From positions 186,512-250,511 of the forward strand of contig CAJTOO010000002.1 in the NCBI GenBank assembly GCA_910577735.1: DNA of 64,000 bases, given 5' to 3'. Within the stretch, counting starts at the first letter, position 1, and each line of letters opens with the position of its first letter. A model generated the notes under the pieces. The model ran no database searches and was not told the DNA's origin. It was given only the letters and a program-made list of their open reading frames with translations. The position numbers and the translations under genes are program-made. Positions 51,308 to 59,400 of the stretch are shown here, piece after piece. The DNA is from an uncultured Lachnospiraceae bacterium (GTDB lineage: Bacteria > Bacillota > Clostridia > Lachnospirales > Lachnospiraceae).

Positions 51308-52208
51308 ACCGGTGGAGAGGAGAATCATAGTTTTTGCAGGAACCAGTGAGGGCCGGCTATTGTACGAATTTTGTGCAGTTCATGGCATCCGGGCGGTATT
51401 CTGTGTGGCTACAGAATATGGAAAACAAGTGTTATGTAATGTAGAAACTTCGCATAGTCCCCATCTGACCGGGAAAGGAATAACCGTATGCCGGAAGGGC
51501 GTTCCCTCTCCCGAAATCAGAGTGGGACGATTGGAGGAAGCCGGCATGTCAGCCCTTTTTCAGGAAGAGAGACCGGCTATGATTATAGATGCCACCCATC
51601 CTTACGCGGTGGAGGTGACGGAACAGGTCAGAAAGGCAGCCGCCAGGTATCAGCAGGCGCGCCGGATACAAGAGCAGGTGTATTACAGAGTGCTGAGAAG
51701 CCTGACAGAGCCGGAAGATGCGGCGGGGCAGGAAACGGACTTGGAGAAAATGGCGGTGCGTGATGATGATAAGAAATCGGATGTTATTTATTGTCCGGAT
51801 ATGCAGCAGGCGGTGGCTTATCTGAATCATACGCAGGGCAATATCCTGGTTACCACGGGCAGTAAGCAGTTGGATGAATTATGTAAACTAAATGGTTATG
51901 CAGACCGAATGTATCTGAGGATTCTGCCCAATCCGGATATGCTGCAAAAGTGTCTGGACAAGGGGGTTCCGGCAGGGCATCTGCTGTGTATGCAGGGACC
52001 CTTTTCCACAGAGATGAATACAGCCCTGATACATGAAAATGACATACGTTATGTTTTGACAAAGCAGTCCGGCAGGGCAGGCGGTTATCAGCAGAAAGTG
52101 GAGGCGGCCAGACAGTGCAGGGCTGGCCTGGTGGTTATCTTACCGCCGCGGGAAGCGGAAGGTGTGAGCGTGAAAGAAATGAAGGAGATTTTGTTAAGAT
52201 GTCTTTAG
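51294..52208 (+). CDS. cbiJ: Cobalt-precorrin-6A reductase
   Basis: A 304-residue CbiJ/CobK. IIVFAGTSEGRLLYEFCAVH and MIIDATHPYAVEVTEQVRKA are the conserved N-terminal motifs; ILVTTGSKQLDEL and GPFSTEMNTALI follow. It reduces the ring with NADH. A charged insert (about 145-165) lies between the halves. ATG 51294 overlaps cbiH by 14 bases; GTG 51312 is an alternative. Codons for DELCKLNG use the repeated word (51878-51893). Confidence 0.9.
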   Translation: MERYEPVERRIIVFAGTSEGRLLYEFCAVHGIRAVFCVATEYGKQVLCNVETSHSPHLTGKGITVCRKGVPSPEIRVGRLEEAGMSALFQEERPAMIIDATHPYAVEVTEQVRKAAARYQQARRIQEQVYYRVLRSLTEPEDAAGQETDLEKMAVRDDDKKSDVIYCPDMQQAVAYLNHTQGNILVTTGSKQLDELCKLNGYADRMYLRILPNPDMLQKCLDKGVPAGHLLCMQGPFSTEMNTALIHENDIRYVLTKQSGRAGGYQQKVEAARQCRAGLVVILPPREAEGVSVKEMKEILLRCL

Positions 52209-53605
52209 AACATATCGTGAAAGAAGTCATACCCGGCTCTATCGCCCAGGAGATGGAGATTGTTCCGGGAGATGTGCTTCTTGCCATCAATGATAAAGAG
52301 ATAGAGGACGTGTTCGACTACCGTTACCTGTTGAAAGACGAGTATATAGAGGTACTTGTGCGCAAACCGGACGGGGAGGAGTGGCTGCTGGAAATCGAGA
52401 AGGATTATGATGACGATCTGGGGATAGAATTTGAAAATGGTCTGATGAGTGAGTACCGTTCCTGCAGTAACAAGTGTATCTTCTGTTTTATTGACCAGAT
52501 GCCGCCGGGGATGCGGGAAACATTGTATTTTAAGGATGATGATTCGAGACTCTCCTTTTTACAGGGCAATTATATTACCCTGACCAACATGACGGAGAAA
52601 GATGTGGAGCGGATTATTCAGATGCAGCTTGCCCCCATCAATATCTCGGTACAGACCACGAATCCAGAACTGCGCTGCAGGATGCTGCATAACCGCTTTG
52701 CAGGGGAGAAGCTGCAATTCCTGCAAAGGTTCTATGAGGGACATGTGGAGATGAACGGCCAGATTGTGTGCTGTAAGGGGGTTAATGACGGGGAGGAACT
52801 TCGCCGCAGCATTACGGATCTGATGGCTTACCTGCCCTTTATGCGCAGTGTGTCGGTGGTACCGGCGGGGATCAGCAGATTCCGCGAAGGACTGTATCCT
52901 ATTGAAATGTTTACAAAGGAGGAGGCAGAACAGATTGTTGACATGATAGAAAGCTATCAGCAGGCATGTTTTGAGCAGTATGGCCTGCACTTTATTCATG
53001 CCAGCGACGAGTTCTATATCCTGGCCGGCAGAAAGTTTCCGGAGGAGGAGCGTTACGACGGTTATATACAGTTGGAAAATGGTGTGGGCATGATGAGGCT
53101 TCTGATGGAGGAGTTTGCATCAGCATGGGAGGCTGCTTCCGGCAGCAGTCGTTTTCAAGAGTTAAGACAGACACTGCAACGGACAGTGACAGTAGCCACA
53201 GGACAACTGGCATGTTCCACCCTGGAAGTGTTTGCCGGACAGCTGATGGATGCTTACCCGGGGCTTATGATTCGTGTCTGTGCCATCCGCAATGATTTCT
53301 TTGGAGAGACCATCACAGTCTCCGGGCTTGTTACAGGGCAGGATTTGATTGCGCAGCTGCAGGAAAGGCAGAAGGCGGGAGAAAATCTGGGAGAAGCGCT
53401 TCTGATTCCCGTCAATATGCTGCGAAGCGGGGAACAGGTCTTTCTGGATGATGTGACGGTGGCGGAAGTGGAGAAGGCACTTGGACTTCGGGTGGTACCA
53501 GTGGAGGCCGGCGGGCAGGATTTTGTGGATGCAGTGCTTGACCGGGAATATTGTATGGAAAGAGAGAACGAACAGTTTGTGTATGTGCGAGGGTATGACA
53601 GATAA
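52199..53605 (+). CDS. DUF512 protein (PDZ-like, radical SAM-like)
   Basis: A 468-residue protein. A PDZ-like N-terminus (VIPGSIAQEMEIVPGDVLLA) is followed by CSNKCIFCFIDQMPPGMRET (cysteines near residue 87), a radical-SAM-like region with KDDDSRLSFLQGNYITLTN, and a DUF512 C-terminal domain (VTVATGQLACSTLEV, AIRNDFFGETITVSGLVTG). The biochemical function is unknown. ATG 52199 has AAGGAG 11 bases upstream and overlaps the end of cbiJ by 10 bases; cbiET starts 11 bases before its stop, so it is embedded in the cobalamin operon. Confidence 0.85.
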   Translation: MSLEHIVKEVIPGSIAQEMEIVPGDVLLAINDKEIEDVFDYRYLLKDEYIEVLVRKPDGEEWLLEIEKDYDDDLGIEFENGLMSEYRSCSNKCIFCFIDQMPPGMRETLYFKDDDSRLSFLQGNYITLTNMTEKDVERIIQMQLAPINISVQTTNPELRCRMLHNRFAGEKLQFLQRFYEGHVEMNGQIVCCKGVNDGEELRRSITDLMAYLPFMRSVSVVPAGISRFREGLYPIEMFTKEEAEQIVDMIESYQQACFEQYGLHFIHASDEFYILAGRKFPEEERYDGYIQLENGVGMMRLLMEEFASAWEAASGSSRFQELRQTLQRTVTVATGQLACSTLEVFAGQLMDAYPGLMIRVCAIRNDFFGETITVSGLVTGQDLIAQLQERQKAGENLGEALLIPVNMLRSGEQVFLDDVTVAEVEKALGLRVVPVEAGGQDFVDAVLDREYCMERENEQFVYVRGYDR

Positions 53606-54866
53606 AAATGTAAGCATATATATCATAGGAATCGGCATGGGCGCGCCGGAGAACCTGACAACAGAGGCAGCCCGGAAGATAGAGGAAGCGGTGCTTTTAA
53701 TCGGCGCGGCGCGGATGCTCGCGCCCTATCGGGGGCAAAGGGAGTGCTTTGTTTCTTATAAAACAGAAGAAATAGCAGACTGTATTGTCCAAAGGATCGA
53801 AATAGCAGACGAAAGTCTGGTGATTGCGGTGCTGATGTCCGGAGACAGCGGCTTTTACAGCGGTACAGGCAGACTTCTTGAGGCGCTGCAGTCCATCTGG
53901 GGCAGGGAGCAGGCGGCTAGGCGCGTTACCGTGCTTCCAGGCATTTCCTCTCTTTCCTATTTCAGCGCCAGGATTGGGAAGCCCTGGGAGGATACAGCGA
54001 TTGTCAATCTGCATGGTACCAGGGAGAGTCTGTGGCCGGCAGTCTTATCGCAGGAGCGGGTCTTTGCCATCTCCGGCGGTAATATGCAGGAGCATTTGAA
54101 ACAGCTGGCAGAAAGAGGCCTTGGTGAGAGTGTCCACGGTTATGTGGGGGAACGGCTTTCCTATCCGGAGGAAAAGATTACGTATGGCAGTGTGACAAAG
54201 TTGGCCCAGGGCATGTATGACGGGCTGTCAGTATTGTATCTGGAAAATCCACAGCCCGCAGGAGGAAATCTTTTCGGTCTGCCGGATGCCAGCTTTATCC
54301 GGGGAAAGGTGCCCATGACCAAGGCGGAAGTGCGGGCGGTGGTGATGAGTAAACTGCGGATTCGTGCAGGGGATGTGGTATATGATGTGGGGGCGGGTAC
54401 AGGCTCTGTCTCGGTGGAGATGGCGCTGGCGGCTCCTAAGGGAATGGTATATGCGATAGATTCCCATGAGGAAGCTATAAATTTATGTAAACTCAATATG
54501 GAAAGATTTAGTTTACATAATATTGAAATCGTAAAAGGAACGGCGCCGGAAGCGCTTAGGAATCTGCCAACGCCGGACGCCGTCTTTATCGGCGGCAGTA
54601 AAGGACATCTGGAAGAGATTGTGGAGATTCTTTTACAGAAAAATCCGCTTGTCAGACTGGTGATCAATACCGTCACGGCGGAAAATACGAACCGGGCTTT
54701 TGCTTTACTGGATTCGGACAGATTTCAGAATATGGAGGCCGTGCAGATGCAGGTGAATCGGGCGCACAGAGTGGGGAAGAGTCATATGATGACGGCAGAA
54801 AATCCGGTGATGGTTTTTGCTGCCCGGGGAAGCGGCTGCGTTGTCCGGGAAGGAGACCAGGTATGA
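53595..54866 (+). CDS. cbiET: Precorrin-6Y C5,15-methyltransferase, CbiE-CbiT fusion
   Basis: A 423-residue fusion: an N-terminal CbiE SUMT-type domain (IIGIGMGAPENLTTEAARKI, LMSGDSGFYSGTGRLLEAL, PGISSLSYFSARIG) and a C-terminal CbiT Rossmann methyltransferase (GDVVYDVGAGTGSVSVEMAL, FIGGSKGHLEEIVEILL). It methylates C5 and C15 and decarboxylates the C12 acetate, like CobL. ATG 53595 gives the normal CbiE start. Two copies of the repeated word in opposite orientation lie at 54483-54493 and 54510-54520. Confidence 0.92.
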   Translation: MTDKNVSIYIIGIGMGAPENLTTEAARKIEEAVLLIGAARMLAPYRGQRECFVSYKTEEIADCIVQRIEIADESLVIAVLMSGDSGFYSGTGRLLEALQSIWGREQAARRVTVLPGISSLSYFSARIGKPWEDTAIVNLHGTRESLWPAVLSQERVFAISGGNMQEHLKQLAERGLGESVHGYVGERLSYPEEKITYGSVTKLAQGMYDGLSVLYLENPQPAGGNLFGLPDASFIRGKVPMTKAEVRAVVMSKLRIRAGDVVYDVGAGTGSVSVEMALAAPKGMVYAIDSHEEAINLCKLNMERFSLHNIEIVKGTAPEALRNLPTPDAVFIGGSKGHLEEIVEILLQKNPLVRLVINTVTAENTNRAFALLDSDRFQNMEAVQMQVNRAHRVGKSHMMTAENPVMVFAARGSGCVVREGDQV

Positions 54867-56245
54867 GCAGCGGTATCCTGATAGCCGGCACAGGCAGCGG
54901 CTGCGGCAAGACAACCTTTACCTGCGGCCTGCTGGGGGCGCTTGCGCGTCGTCAGATCAGGCCCTGCGCCTTCAAATGCGGACCCGATTATATAGATACC
55001 GCTTTTCATACCAGGGTGCTGGGGGTGCCAAGTTATAATCTGGATCCGTTTTTTCTGGAGGGAGAAGAACTCAGGCAGTTGTATGAGAGACACAGCGGCG
55101 TCGGCACAGTCAGTGTGGTGGAAGGCGTGATGGGGTATTACGATGGCCTGGGGTTTGGCAATGAGGCCAGTACCTATACGGTGGCCTGTGCCCTTGCCAT
55201 ACCGGTCATTCTGCTGGTGGATTGTCAGGGGATGGGCAGCTCTGTCATGGCTGTGGTGGAGGGGTATCTGAGACATCGAGATCCCAGTATGATCCGGGGT
55301 GTGATTTTTAACCGGCTGGCTCCTGCCTTGTATGAGAAAGCATGCAGAGCCGTACAGAATCTGGGAATCCGGTGTCTGGGGTATCTGCCAAGGCAGGCGT
55401 CCATGCAGTTAGAGAGCAGACATCTGGGGCTGGTGATGGCGGCAGAAGTGGAAGACTTTGCAAAGAGAGTCGAAGAGATGGCCAAGACCATAGAAGAAAC
55501 AGTGGATGTGGAGGGGATTCTTCGGCTGGCGGCAGAATCCAGGCGGCAGGATGCAGAAAGTCTGGCTGTTCAGAATGTGGAGTATATGGGACAGGCAGCT
55601 GCTTGGGAGGCAGGAAGAGACGTCTGTATTGCGGTGGCCAAAGATGAGGCTTTTTGTTTCCAGTATGAGGACAACCTGAACTTCCTGCGGGAACGGGGGG
55701 CACGGATTGTGACTTTCAGTCCCCTGCATGATCAGACACTGCCAATAGACTGCGATGCCTTGTACTTGAGCGGGGGCTATCCGGAACTGTATGCCAAAGC
55801 GCTGGAAGAGAATGTCTCCATGCGAGAGGATATCAGAGGAAAGATTGAGGCAGGAATGCCTTGTATTGCCGAGTGCGGCGGCTTTCTGTACCTTCATGAG
55901 AGGCTGGAATCCGCCGGACAGTTTTATAAAATGGCAGGTGTTATAGATGCAGATGCCTTGATGGGAAAGCGCAAAGGGCATTTTGGATATCTTCAGGCGG
56001 ACTTACAGAGTGACTGCCTGCTGGGAGAAAAGGGAACAACTTTCAAAGCCCATGAGTTTCACTATTGGGAATCGACTATGAGGCAGGCTGCTATCCGTGT
56101 GGTGAAGCCGGGAAACGGTGCAACCTGGCAGGAAGGGCTCTGCACGAAAACCCTGTATGCAGGGTTTCCACATCTCTATTTCTATGGAAGTCCTGAGGTG
56201 GGAGAGCAGTTTCTGGAGGCGGCGCAAAGATATCATAACATGTGA
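54863..56245 (+). CDS. cbiA: Cobyrinate a,c-diamide synthase
   Basis: A 460-residue ATP-dependent amidotransferase: P-loop GTGSGCGKTTFTCGLLGALA, FKCGPDYIDTAFH, VEGVMGYYDGLG, and a glutaminase domain with LSGGYPELYA and the nucleophile region CIAECGGFLYLHE. It amidates the a and c side chains using glutamine. ATGA overlap with cbiET. Confidence 0.93.
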   Translation: MSSGILIAGTGSGCGKTTFTCGLLGALARRQIRPCAFKCGPDYIDTAFHTRVLGVPSYNLDPFFLEGEELRQLYERHSGVGTVSVVEGVMGYYDGLGFGNEASTYTVACALAIPVILLVDCQGMGSSVMAVVEGYLRHRDPSMIRGVIFNRLAPALYEKACRAVQNLGIRCLGYLPRQASMQLESRHLGLVMAAEVEDFAKRVEEMAKTIEETVDVEGILRLAAESRRQDAESLAVQNVEYMGQAAAWEAGRDVCIAVAKDEAFCFQYEDNLNFLRERGARIVTFSPLHDQTLPIDCDALYLSGGYPELYAKALEENVSMREDIRGKIEAGMPCIAECGGFLYLHERLESAGQFYKMAGVIDADALMGKRKGHFGYLQADLQSDCLLGEKGTTFKAHEFHYWESTMRQAAIRVVKPGNGATWQEGLCTKTLYAGFPHLYFYGSPEVGEQFLEAAQRYHNM

Positions 56246-56327
56246 GATTTATTTACACAGGTAAGGAGCCAGACAGAGGCAGCGGCGTCTTATTTAGGAA
56301 GAAAGATATAAACATAGGGAAAGCGGC

Positions 56328-57407
56328 ATGATGCATGTTGATGAATTATGTAAACTAAAAATAGATGCTCTACACAGGGAGGCCATGGAGCAGGCACAGG
56401 AGAGGTTAGATGGCATTGCCAAGCCTTTAGACGGGCTGGGACAGTTTGAGCGTCTCATGGTACAGATGGCAGGTATTCAGGGAACCGCTGATGTGCAGGC
56501 ATCTCCAAGAGCAATTCTTGCCATGTGCGCAGATAATGGAATCGTGGCCCAGGGAGTGACGCAGACATCCAGCGAAGTGACAGCGATTGTGGCTGCCAAT
56601 ATGGCAGCGGGACGTTCCAGTGTCAACCGGATGGCGGCAGTGGGCGGGACCCAGGTGTTTGTCACGGATATTGGGATGGAGAAGGATGTGGACTGTGAGA
56701 ATCTGCGCCGCTGCAAGGTGCGGTATGCTACCGCAGATTTCAGCAAAGAGCCTGCCATGACCAGGAAAGAGGCCTTACAGGCTGTAGAAGAGGGAATCTG
56801 CTGGGTACAGGAATGCCGGGAAAAAGGATATCGGATACTGGGAACCGGAGAGATGGGCATTGGGAATACCACCACAGCCACGGCTGTAGGCTGCGCCTTG
56901 CTGGGACTTTCACCGGCAGCGGTGACAGGACGGGGCGCAGGTTTGGATGATGCAGGATTTCGGCGCAAGAAGGAAGTAATCAGCCAGGCACTTGTGAAAT
57001 ATGATCTGTACCGCCAGGATGCGCTGACGGCACTGGCCTGTGTGGGAGGACTGGACATTGCGGGTCTGGCAGGGATTTTCATAGGAGGAGCCCTCTATCA
57101 TGTTCCAATTGTCATAGATGGAATGATTACGGCGGTGGCCGCGCTTACGGCAGACAGAATCTGTCCGGGGGTCAGGGCATATATGATGGCTTCTCACCTA
57201 AGTCGGGAGCCTGTTACGGCTAAGGTCATGGAGGCGTTAGGGCTCCATCCTGTAATCTGCGGGGATCTGGCGTTGGGAGAGGGAACCGGTGCCGCCATGC
57301 TGTTTCCTCTTTTGGACATGGCATTGACGGTGTATCAACTGAATGATTCCTTTGCCCAGATGCAGATAGGGGCATATGAGAGATTTGAGGAGAGTGAGGA
57401 TATATAA
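56328..57407 (+). CDS. cobT: Nicotinate-nucleotide--dimethylbenzimidazole phosphoribosyltransferase
   Basis: A 359-residue CobT. LDGLGQFERLMVQMAGIQG, MCADNGIVAQGVTQTSSEVT, GEMGIGNTTTATAV and DLALGEGTGAAMLFPLLDMA (catalytic Glu) are all present. It activates the lower-ligand base for nucleotide-loop assembly; the base used cannot be told. An 82-base gap follows cbiA. The first codons DELCKLK contain the repeated word (56345-56359). The GNAT start overlaps its stop in TAATG. Confidence 0.93.
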   Translation: MMHVDELCKLKIDALHREAMEQAQERLDGIAKPLDGLGQFERLMVQMAGIQGTADVQASPRAILAMCADNGIVAQGVTQTSSEVTAIVAANMAAGRSSVNRMAAVGGTQVFVTDIGMEKDVDCENLRRCKVRYATADFSKEPAMTRKEALQAVEEGICWVQECREKGYRILGTGEMGIGNTTTATAVGCALLGLSPAAVTGRGAGLDDAGFRRKKEVISQALVKYDLYRQDALTALACVGGLDIAGLAGIFIGGALYHVPIVIDGMITAVAALTADRICPGVRAYMMASHLSREPVTAKVMEALGLHPVICGDLALGEGTGAAMLFPLLDMALTVYQLNDSFAQMQIGAYERFEESEDI

Positions 57408-57997
57408 TGCAGTATACGGTCAGAAGACTGGATGAGGAAGAAATCAGCCATATTTATAAAACATATATGAAAAAGGACTTTCCGCCGGCAGAACTAAAGC
57501 CGCTTGGTCATATTATCAGAAGTATGGAGCGGGGATATGGGTTTAGTCTGGGCGTTTATGAGGGGGAGCAGCTGGTGGGATACGCCGTGTTCATTGTTGC
57601 TGCCGGCTGTGCGCTGTTGGATTATTTTGCCGTTGTGAAGGCCTGCAGGGGAAAAGGCGTGGGACATGAAGCATTTCCCCTTTTTGGAGCGTATTTGCAG
57701 GAAACTCTGCCGGAAGTGCATGGCATTTATATTGAGGCAGAGAGAATTGCCAAGGCCAGGAATGAGGAAGAAAGGGTCATCCGCAGCCGTCGGATTGCCT
57801 TTTATGAGTCCTGCGGCTGTGTGCTGACGAACCTGGAATCCAGGCTGTTCGGTGTGGAGTACAGCATCCTGTATCTGAAGTTAAAAGATGAGGCGGTGCC
57901 GTCGTTAGAAGCGGTGGATGTTATTTACAGGACCATGTTCAAAAAGGTGCATTATAGCTGTTTCGTGAAACTGGGGCTGGCGGGAACGATAGATTGA
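57407..57997 (+). CDS. GNAT family N-acetyltransferase
   Basis: A 196-residue GNAT: YTVRRLDEEEISHIYKTYMK, LLDYFAVVKACRGKGVGHEA (acetyl-CoA loop) and SRRIAFYESCGCVLTNL. Substrate unknown. It is translationally coupled to cobT (TAATG) and precedes cobU, so it belongs to the operon. Confidence 0.82.
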   Translation: MQYTVRRLDEEEISHIYKTYMKKDFPPAELKPLGHIIRSMERGYGFSLGVYEGEQLVGYAVFIVAAGCALLDYFAVVKACRGKGVGHEAFPLFGAYLQETLPEVHGIYIEAERIAKARNEEERVIRSRRIAFYESCGCVLTNLESRLFGVEYSILYLKLKDEAVPSLEAVDVIYRTMFKKVHYSCFVKLGLAGTID

Positions 57998-58034
57998 TTT
58001 TGGAAAAGGTATCTTTTACCAGAAGGGCGAAGTT

Positions 58035-58607
58035 ATGTTGTATGTTGTCACAGGGGGGAGCGGCAGCGGGAAATCTGAATATGCGGAGAATCTGGCAGTG
58101 CAGCTTTCTGGCGGCCAGTATCTTTATTATGTGGCAGCCATGCAGCCTTATGGGGAGGAAGCCCGGGAAAGAATCCGCCGTCATCGGGCGCTTCGGGACG
58201 GCAAAGGATTCCAGACCATAGAATGCTACAGGGATATCGGGCAACTGCCGGACAGGATTGGGCCAGCAGCGTGCACAAAGGCGACGATACTTCTGGAATG
58301 TATGTCAAATCTGCTGGCAAATGAGTTATTTGGAGACGGGAAGCCATTACGGGATGATGAACCATTCTTGCAGAAACGTCTGCTGGCAGAGGTGTCCGGC
58401 CTCTCAAGGCAGTGCAGGCATTTGATCATCGTGACCAATGAGGTGTTTTCAGATGGTGTGTGCTATGATCAGGAAACGGAACAGTACCGGGAAATGCTGG
58501 GCAAGATGAACCGCGGCCTTGTGAAACAGGCAGATGAGGCAGCGGAGATTGTATACACGATTCCTGTCAGGATCAAGAAAAGAAAGAGGGAGGCGTATGA
58601 TTTATGA
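58035..58607 (+). CDS. cobU: Adenosylcobinamide kinase / guanylyltransferase
   Basis: A 190-residue CobU: P-loop VVTGGSGSGKSEYAENLAVQ, RIRRHRALRDGKGFQTIE with the guanylylated His region, and LLECMSNLLANELF, VTNEVFSDGV. It phosphorylates adenosylcobinamide and transfers GMP. It overlaps cobS by 4 bases. Confidence 0.93.
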   Translation: MLYVVTGGSGSGKSEYAENLAVQLSGGQYLYYVAAMQPYGEEARERIRRHRALRDGKGFQTIECYRDIGQLPDRIGPAACTKATILLECMSNLLANELFGDGKPLRDDEPFLQKRLLAEVSGLSRQCRHLIIVTNEVFSDGVCYDQETEQYREMLGKMNRGLVKQADEAAEIVYTIPVRIKKRKREAYDL

Positions 58608-59371
58608 AAGCAGTTGTAAACAGTTTCATCATTGCGATAGCCATGTATTCTAAAATTCCCATGCCCAAGACGGCATGGAATCCAAAGAATATGAAATACA
58701 CGCTGTGCTTCTTCCCGGTAATCGGCGTGGTGATCGGGGCTCTTTTGTATGCCTGGGGGAGAGTCTGTATGGAATTTGGTTATGGACAGATGTGCTTTGC
58801 CTTTGTGGGCACGGTGCTGCCGGTGATCGTGACGGGCGGGATTCATCTGGACGGCTTTATGGATACCGCCGATGCACTGCATTCTTATGAGAAAAGGGAA
58901 AAGAAGCTGGCAATCTTGAAAGATCCTCATGTGGGTGCCTTTGCCGTGATAGCCCTGGCGGGGTATTTCTTCCTGTATGCAGCCGGACTGACACAGATCT
59001 GGAAGACGGACCATTTGCTGCTATTGGCCATAAGCTTTGTGATTTCCAGAGATTTAAGCGGCTTGTCCCTGGTGTGGTTTCAGGGGGCAAAGAAAGATGG
59101 GCTTCTGTACACCTTTTCTTCAGCGGCCCATAAACAGACTGTGCGGGTGGTGCTGGTACTGATTCTGGGAGGCTGTTTTATCTGCCTTATCCTGATTTCA
59201 CCTGTCATCGGTGCTGTGATGGCGCTTGCTTCCATGTGGGTCTGGACATACTATTATTACATGTCGAAGAAGCAGTTTGGCGGCATCACCGGGGATGTGG
59301 CAGGATATTTTCTGAGTTTGTGCGAGCTGGCCAATGTGCTGCTGATTGGCTTGCTGGGAAGGGTGCTGTGA
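58604..59371 (+). CDS. cobS: Adenosylcobinamide-GDP ribazoletransferase
   Basis: A 255-residue integral membrane enzyme with about six helices. GGIHLDGFMDTADALHSYEK and ILKDPHVGAFAVIALAGYF are diagnostic for CobS. It joins the activated lower ligand to adenosylcobinamide-GDP, the last assembly step. Last recognisable cobalamin gene of the cluster; base composition drops sharply after it. Confidence 0.93.
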   Translation: MKAVVNSFIIAIAMYSKIPMPKTAWNPKNMKYTLCFFPVIGVVIGALLYAWGRVCMEFGYGQMCFAFVGTVLPVIVTGGIHLDGFMDTADALHSYEKREKKLAILKDPHVGAFAVIALAGYFFLYAAGLTQIWKTDHLLLLAISFVISRDLSGLSLVWFQGAKKDGLLYTFSSAAHKQTVRVVLVLILGGCFICLILISPVIGAVMALASMWVWTYYYYMSKKQFGGITGDVAGYFLSLCELANVLLIGLLGRVL

Positions 59372-59400
59372 TTGGGTATGAAAAGTGAAGAGGTAAGTAC

